Below, one piece after another: positions 6,289 through 10,010 of a DNA stretch of 10,010 nt. The position numbers and the translations under genes are program-made. The DNA is from Novosphingobium sp. UBA6722 (GTDB taxonomy: Bacteria > Pseudomonadota > Alphaproteobacteria > Sphingomonadales > Sphingomonadaceae), in the NCBI GenBank assembly GCA_002454125.1, contig DKII01000065.1, positions 826 through 10,835 on the forward strand. The letters are read 5' to 3'. The notes under the pieces are model-generated. The model ran no database searches. It had not been told where the DNA came from and was given only the letters and a program-made list of their open reading frames with translations. The first letter of the stretch is position 1. Each line of letters starts with the position of its first letter.

Positions 6289-6969
6289 CTACACACCAAG
6301 CCATTCGAGTCCGTGCGGCAGCTCTTCCGCCGCAAAATCTACCTGAAGGACTCTTCTGCTTTTCGGCGCAGAGGCAGCGTCGGACGCGTGAAGAATTGGC
6401 GTTGCGTATAGCCATACATCGCCAGCTTCGGCCAAACAGACCGCTGTTCCGCACCTGTCTACCACTCCCTTGACCCGATCTACGGCTATTCTTCCGTAGG
6501 TGTGGGATCCAGGAGCAATGAGCAGTGGTGCATTGCTAGCGGGCACATTGTCGATGTGCGCCCTCACCGTCACCATGCGGGTAAGAAGATCAAATGGCGG
6601 TGCAACGTGATTCATACCGCTTTTCAAGGTCCAGGGGCCAAACCCCGGTGCATCTCGCCTTTCTTTGACACAGATTGTTCGGTCTTGGTGCCAAGCGAGT
6701 GCCCAATTGCTTATCGTCGATTTGTTGAAGAGAATTGCCCTAACCGGTCGGGAAGAGTTACCCAAAGCGCTTGCGGCTATTGCCCCTATCGGACCTTCTC
6801 TCGCAAGAATTGGATCGAGCGCGGGTATCCCATGCAAACGAACGCCCGCCCCATCTGCTGGAACCTCGGCAAGCGCTGATATCACATCGTCAATGCAATG
6901 GGAGATCGCGCCTTTGAATAGCTGCGCCCCATAGGCTGCAAATTGAGTTGTCGGACGGTCTTTCAACAT
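6289..6969 (-). CDS. Phytanoyl-CoA dioxygenase (PhyH) family Fe(II)/2-oxoglutarate oxygenase
   Basis: A compact 226-residue member of the PhyH-like non-heme iron oxygenases, which couple oxidative decarboxylation of 2-oxoglutarate to hydroxylation of a substrate. The 2-His-1-Asp triad is visible: His94 and Asp96 in W-H-Q-D, and His194 in P-I-L-H-A-S. Arg205 or Arg206, in S-R-R-V-L-Q-V, is the expected 2-oxoglutarate carboxylate binder. The segment N-A-P-L-L-I-A-P-G-S-H (146-156) is the characteristic strand before the distal half. The substrate cannot be inferred; relatives act on lipids, amino acids, antibiotics and other small molecules. The ATG at 6969 is the first usable in-frame start after the preceding gene's stop, with only a weak GAAGTGG upstream. 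It follows the DUF6118-like gene by 57 bp. A counted 60-base line inside it (6661-6720) has 29 G+C, against 44 in one line of argJ (1201-1260), so it looks transferred. Confidence 0.85.
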   Translation of the reverse strand: MLKDRPTTQFAAYGAQLFKGAISHCIDDVISALAEVPADGAGVRLHGIPALDPILAREGPIGAIAASALGNSSRPVRAILFNKSTISNWALAWHQDRTICVKERRDAPGFGPWTLKSGMNHVAPPFDLLTRMVTVRAHIDNVPASNAPLLIAPGSHTYGRIAVDRVKGVVDRCGTAVCLAEAGDVWLYATPILHASDAASAPKSRRVLQVDFAAEELPHGLEWLGV

Positions 6970-7026
6970 CCACTTCGCTAAGCATGAGAAACCCCTTTCG
7001 GCAACGCCCGCGATTGAGTTGATACG

Positions 7027-7791
7027 TCATTGCGCGATCCGAATTGAGCAACTGACCGGCCTTTCTTCCTTCCGCGCCTTTTCGGTGCATCGGCTCAATT
7101 TTTCGCGGTTTGCGCTAAGGACACGCTGCGCCTCCGCCAATTCTTCCCAAGCTTCGGGGTTCTGAGACCGGATGAGCCTGATTCCTGCTTCCACAATGGA
7201 CGGCTCTCCAACAGACTTGCGAGCCATCCGTTCGGGTAGCTGCCAGCTTTCTGGCATGGCGCGGGCGATGGTGCCGGGGAGAATCGACCAAAGCAGGATG
7301 CCGACCAAGAATCCCATGCCTGCAAAGCGCCAGGTCTGACGCTTCTGCTCGTCCTCGGCGCGGACTCTTCCGACAATTGCGGCGAGCCGGCCGGTTGCAT
7401 TGTCCAGATCTTTGCGGCCCTGTCGGAACAGGTCGCTGCTGTCGCACAGCATGTCGAGCGAGGCGCGCTTGATCTGAACCGCAATGTCTTCCGGCGTCAG
7501 CTCGATGGCAGGCTTGTTGCCGATTGCGGTTAACGTCTTGGAGACCTGTGCCAGCTGATCGGCCATCTGGCCGAGCGTTGCCGTGTAGTCCGGGATTACG
7601 ATGTCGGCGCGCTCCCTGGCCATGTTCTGGACCGTATGCCGCACCATGGCCATTTCGCCTTCAAGACGGGCGAAGGCTTCTGTTGCCGGATCGGATTCTT
7701 CCGCCGTATCAATTTCCGGTTCTGCCTCCGGGGCGGGAGGTTCCTCCACTTCAAGGTCCAACTGTACTTCTTCGATTTGATCGTCTTCCAT
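7027..7791 (-). CDS. DUF6118-like protein: acidic N-terminus, coiled coil, one membrane helix
   Basis: A 254-residue protein that I associate, from memory, with the DUF6118 family found beside TraA relaxases in alphaproteobacteria; its function is unknown. Residues 1 to about 45 are acidic and proline-rich. Residues about 55-150 are largely helical with heptad-like patterning (the A-T-L-G-Q-M-A-D-Q-L stretch and the L-D-N-A-T-G-R-L stretch). A single transmembrane helix lies near 156-175 (F-A-G-M-G-F-L-V-G-I-L-L-W). A basic, helical C-terminal domain contains two cysteines (about 235 and 248). Tandem ATGs lie at 7794 and 7791. AGGAG at 7799-7803 is seven bases from the second and only four from the first, so the second is preferred. 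That ribosome binding site overlaps the traA stop, implying translational coupling. It may tether or regulate the transfer machinery at the membrane, but this is inference. Confidence 0.85.
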   Translation of the reverse strand: MEDDQIEEVQLDLEVEEPPAPEAEPEIDTAEESDPATEAFARLEGEMAMVRHTVQNMARERADIVIPDYTATLGQMADQLAQVSKTLTAIGNKPAIELTPEDIAVQIKRASLDMLCDSSDLFRQGRKDLDNATGRLAAIVGRVRAEDEQKRQTWRFAGMGFLVGILLWSILPGTIARAMPESWQLPERMARKSVGEPSIVEAGIRLIRSQNPEAWEELAEAQRVLSANREKLSRCTEKARKEERPVSCSIRIAQ

Positions 7792-7798
7792 CATTCAG

Positions 7799-7804
7799 CT
7801 CCTA
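7799..7804 (-). promoter_or_regulatory. Ribosome binding site of the DUF6118-like gene, overlapping the traA stop
   Basis: On the minus strand TAGGAG contains both the traA stop codon TAG (7802-7804) and the AGGAG ribosome binding site (7799-7803). Ribosomes terminating on traA would sit on the initiation site, so the two proteins are probably made in linked amounts. Confidence 0.75.
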
Positions 7805-10010
7805 AATGCCCATGTCGAAAGCGCGGGTGCGTTCACGGGCGAGGGTTGCGGTGAGTTCTTTGGCGATGCTGCGTTCCGGCTTCGGATCGATGCCAAGTTC
7901 GCGGGTCTTGCCGCGCAGCAGGCCTTCGACTTGCGGGTCGCGTTCAAGCGACTTCGCCAGCTCGTTCTGCTTTGCCGATACGCGGACAGCACCGGCGCGG
8001 TCGCCCTGCTGTTCAAGCTGCTTGCGCGCCGTGCTGAGTCCCTGCCAATCACTGACAAAGCGCTCGGATCGCAGCGCAGGATCGGTGCGCACTGCGGCCT
8101 CTTGGTTCATGGCGCGCATGGCCTCCTGGCTACGCCCGCCAGCGGCCTCTGGGATCAGCTCAGGCCGCCGCTCCAGCGCCTTGGCGAGATCGGTGGCCGC
8201 ATGGGGCCGAATCGCGTCGAGCGCTTTTCCTGCCTTCTCCAGCGCGTCCTTCTGGTGCGGGAGAACGGGCAAGCCCTGGGCTTGCATCGTTCCGATATCG
8301 CCAAGCGCGCGGGCATAGCGTTCGACCGCGCGACGCTGGTCGTTCTGCGTGTTCGACTTTGCCGGAAGCGGTTCGAGCTGACGGGCCTGCGGTCGGAAGT
8401 TTCCGAAGATGGATTTGGCCTTCTCCGGCACTTGCCGAACCATCGCCATTACCCGCTCGCGGAAGCTGATTCCGCGCAGTTCGGCGAAAGCCTGCTCGGG
8501 CTTGTAGTCGCCCGCCATATCTTTCCCGCGCTCGCGGCTAAGGGTGCGAACAAGTTTGGACTGGTCGGCAAAGTCATCGCGCCCATAATGCAGCGCTAGC
8601 CCCTCGCGGTGACGCGACATGGCGACATAGGCGGAATGGCTGTCCATGCCCGGTGTGGCGAGAATATGCGTGCGGTCCACTGTCATGCCTTGCGCCTTGT
8701 GGATCGTGGCGGCGTAGCCATGATCGATGTGGGCGTAGTACTTGGTGTCGAAGGCAACTTCCCGCCCATCGTCCGTGCGCACGGCCATGCGCTGCGGGCT
8801 GGACATCGCGACCGTGCCGAGCGTCCCGTTCTTCACCCCAAGTTCGCGTTCGTTGCGCAGGAAGATGATGCGGTCCCCCGATGCAAATTTCCGTTCGCCG
8901 CGTGCGGCCTTGATCGTGGCATCGGCACCTAGCGCGCCAGCCACGCGCATTTTCTCGCGCGCCATCTGGTTGAGCTCGCGGACCTCGTCATTGGTGTGGG
9001 TAAGGATGATCCGTCTTTCGTCTGGGCTGTCCTGCCGCTCGCGATCCCAACGCTCGACAAGCTCTGTCCGTGCGACCTCGCGGGTGTCGGTGGCATAGAC
9101 CATGCCGCGCTCTTCGTAGGTGCGGATCGCTTCGCCCGTGCGGCCCGTGGCGAGCTGCCTGGTCGTATCCTGCTGCCATGCCGATAGCTGACGGCGAACC
9201 TCGCTGATCTCGACCCCGCCGTGGCGCTCGTGGATTGCCCGGAATGCTGCACCTGCCTCGATGGCCTGGAGCTGTTGCTGGTCACCGACTAGGACAAGTT
9301 TCGCACTGGACTTTGCGGCATGGGACAGCACGCGCTCCATCTGGCGCGTGCCGACCATCCCCGCTTCGTCAATGACGAGCACATCCTTGGCAGTCAGCTG
9401 CTCGCACCCTTTGCCCCATTGATGCTCAAGGCTGGCGATGGTGCGCGATGCGATGCCGGAGCCGTTTTCCAGACCCTCGGCGGTAATGCCGGACAGGGCT
9501 GCGCCACGCACATTGTAGCCCGCGCTTTCCCATGCCTCGCGCGCCACGCCCAGCATCGCGCTTTTGCCGGTCCCGGCATAGCCAACGATCACGGCAAGGC
9601 CACCCTTCTTGGTGACATACTCGAAGGCGGATTTCTGCTCGCCTGACAGCACCAGACCGCGCTTCGCGGCGCTTGCAAACGCGGCGTTCCGCTGCACATC
9701 ATTTACGGCGTGACCAGCGCGTTGCGCCATCGCGTCGGCAGCGCAATGCAGGCGCTGTTCGGTCTCGATCATCGCCCGCGAAGTGAAGCGGTCTTGCCCG
9801 CGTCCATCCTTGCCCAATGCGATCAGCTCGGGCGCCGCGCGCACGGCATTGTAGGCGGCGTCAAACTGCTCCTTCCCGTCGCTATGCCGGTGAACAAAGG
9901 CGGCAAGGTCGCGCCTGGTGAAGGTGGCTTGCTGGTGCGTGATCGCATCCAAGGCCAGCGAGGGATTGGCGATTATGCGTTCGCCATTGCGCTGGGCGAT
10001 GGCGCGGTGT
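7802..10010 (-). CDS. traA: TraA-like conjugative relaxase/helicase, C-terminal part (5' end outside window)
   Basis: The reading frame is open to the right edge; 735 residues are visible. It matches the helicase and C-terminal portions of Ti-plasmid-type TraA (MOBQ), which nicks oriT through an N-terminal relaxase domain and unwinds the transferred strand. The relaxase domain, usually a few hundred residues, should lie beyond the window. Numbering from the TTG at 9952, the superfamily 1 helicase motifs appear in order: Walker A GYAGTGKS (124-131), Walker B VLVIDEAGM (191-199), VGDQQQLQAIEAG (222-234), ATIHKAQGMTVD (415-426) and YVAMSRHRE (442-450). The last 260 or so residues are charged and helical, as in other TraA tails. 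The TTG at 9952 is not a real start, because homologous sequence (E-R-I-I-A-N-P-S-L) continues upstream. The gene is followed without a gap by the DUF6118-like gene. Its presence beside an integrase marks the region as an integrative conjugative or mobilizable element. Confidence 0.9.
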   Translation of the reverse strand, partial: HRAIAQRNGERIIANPSLALDAITHQQATFTRRDLAAFVHRHSDGKEQFDAAYNAVRAAPELIALGKDGRGQDRFTSRAMIETEQRLHCAADAMAQRAGHAVNDVQRNAAFASAAKRGLVLSGEQKSAFEYVTKKGGLAVIVGYAGTGKSAMLGVAREAWESAGYNVRGAALSGITAEGLENGSGIASRTIASLEHQWGKGCEQLTAKDVLVIDEAGMVGTRQMERVLSHAAKSSAKLVLVGDQQQLQAIEAGAAFRAIHERHGGVEISEVRRQLSAWQQDTTRQLATGRTGEAIRTYEERGMVYATDTREVARTELVERWDRERQDSPDERRIILTHTNDEVRELNQMAREKMRVAGALGADATIKAARGERKFASGDRIIFLRNERELGVKNGTLGTVAMSSPQRMAVRTDDGREVAFDTKYYAHIDHGYAATIHKAQGMTVDRTHILATPGMDSHSAYVAMSRHREGLALHYGRDDFADQSKLVRTLSRERGKDMAGDYKPEQAFAELRGISFRERVMAMVRQVPEKAKSIFGNFRPQARQLEPLPAKSNTQNDQRRAVERYARALGDIGTMQAQGLPVLPHQKDALEKAGKALDAIRPHAATDLAKALERRPELIPEAAGGRSQEAMRAMNQEAAVRTDPALRSERFVSDWQGLSTARKQLEQQGDRAGAVRVSAKQNELAKSLERDPQVEGLLRGKTRELGIDPKPERSIAKELTATLARERTRAFDMGI

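Noticed and set aside
6089..6454. A 121-codon minus-strand frame overlapping both the oxygenase and the small membrane protein.
   Set aside because: It overlaps two better-supported genes in a different frame and has no recognisable domain or consistent composition.
6502..6879. A 125-codon + strand frame antisense to the oxygenase gene.
   Set aside because: The opposite strand encodes a protein with a complete iron triad; the antisense frame shows nothing recognisable.
9950..9952. TTG at this position as the real start of the TraA-like gene.
   Set aside because: The same frame remains open to the right edge with sequence typical of the TraA linker, and no ribosome binding site precedes the TTG. 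The gene is cut by the window edge.

Overview
The window looks like a junction between an ordinary chromosomal block and the start of an integrated conjugative or mobilizable element in a high-G+C alphaproteobacterium. A sphingomonad (Sphingomonadales) is the best guess. That assignment is inference: it rests on the protein character, the neighbourhood of thioredoxin, an inositol-monophosphatase-family protein and ArgJ, and the TraA/DUF6118 pair, which I associate from memory with this group. No search was run.

Left part (1 to about 4200), core chromosome. The 3' end of a thioredoxin gene on the + strand runs tail to tail into a compact minus-strand cluster. In transcription order the cluster is a TrmH/RlmB-type rRNA 2'-O-methyltransferase, a small predicted lipoprotein of unknown function, argJ (arginine biosynthesis) and an inositol-monophosphatase-family phosphatase. 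Gaps are 5 bp, 33 bp and a 4-bp ATGA overlap, so these four genes are probably one operon. Divergent from it lies a tRNA-Tyr(GUA) gene with encoded CCA and a long variable arm.

Junction (about 4180 to 4400). A P4-type tyrosine recombinase follows the 3' end of the tRNA gene on the same strand, the usual arrangement at an attL end. The spacer holds four copies of a 9-bp word, TGTGGGGAA, three direct and one inverted. They are good candidates for integrase arm-binding or regulatory sites.

Right part (about 4400 to 10010), accessory DNA. After the integrase comes a convergent minus-strand stretch. In transcription order it holds a TraA-like relaxase/helicase (its N-terminus lies beyond the right edge), a DUF6118-like coiled-coil membrane protein coupled to it through a ribosome binding site that overlaps the traA stop codon, a compact phytanoyl-CoA-dioxygenase-like Fe(II)/2-oxoglutarate oxygenase, and an unrecognised small membrane-anchored protein. 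The last two sit in visibly lower-G+C DNA and look like cargo. A hairpin spanning the stop codons of the integrase and the small membrane protein may terminate both transcripts.

The known part is a tRNA-anchored element with a TraA relaxase. Less understood are the DUF6118 partner of the relaxase, the oxygenase/membrane-protein cargo pair and the iteron-like motif cluster. No CRISPR array, insertion sequence or rRNA gene was seen.
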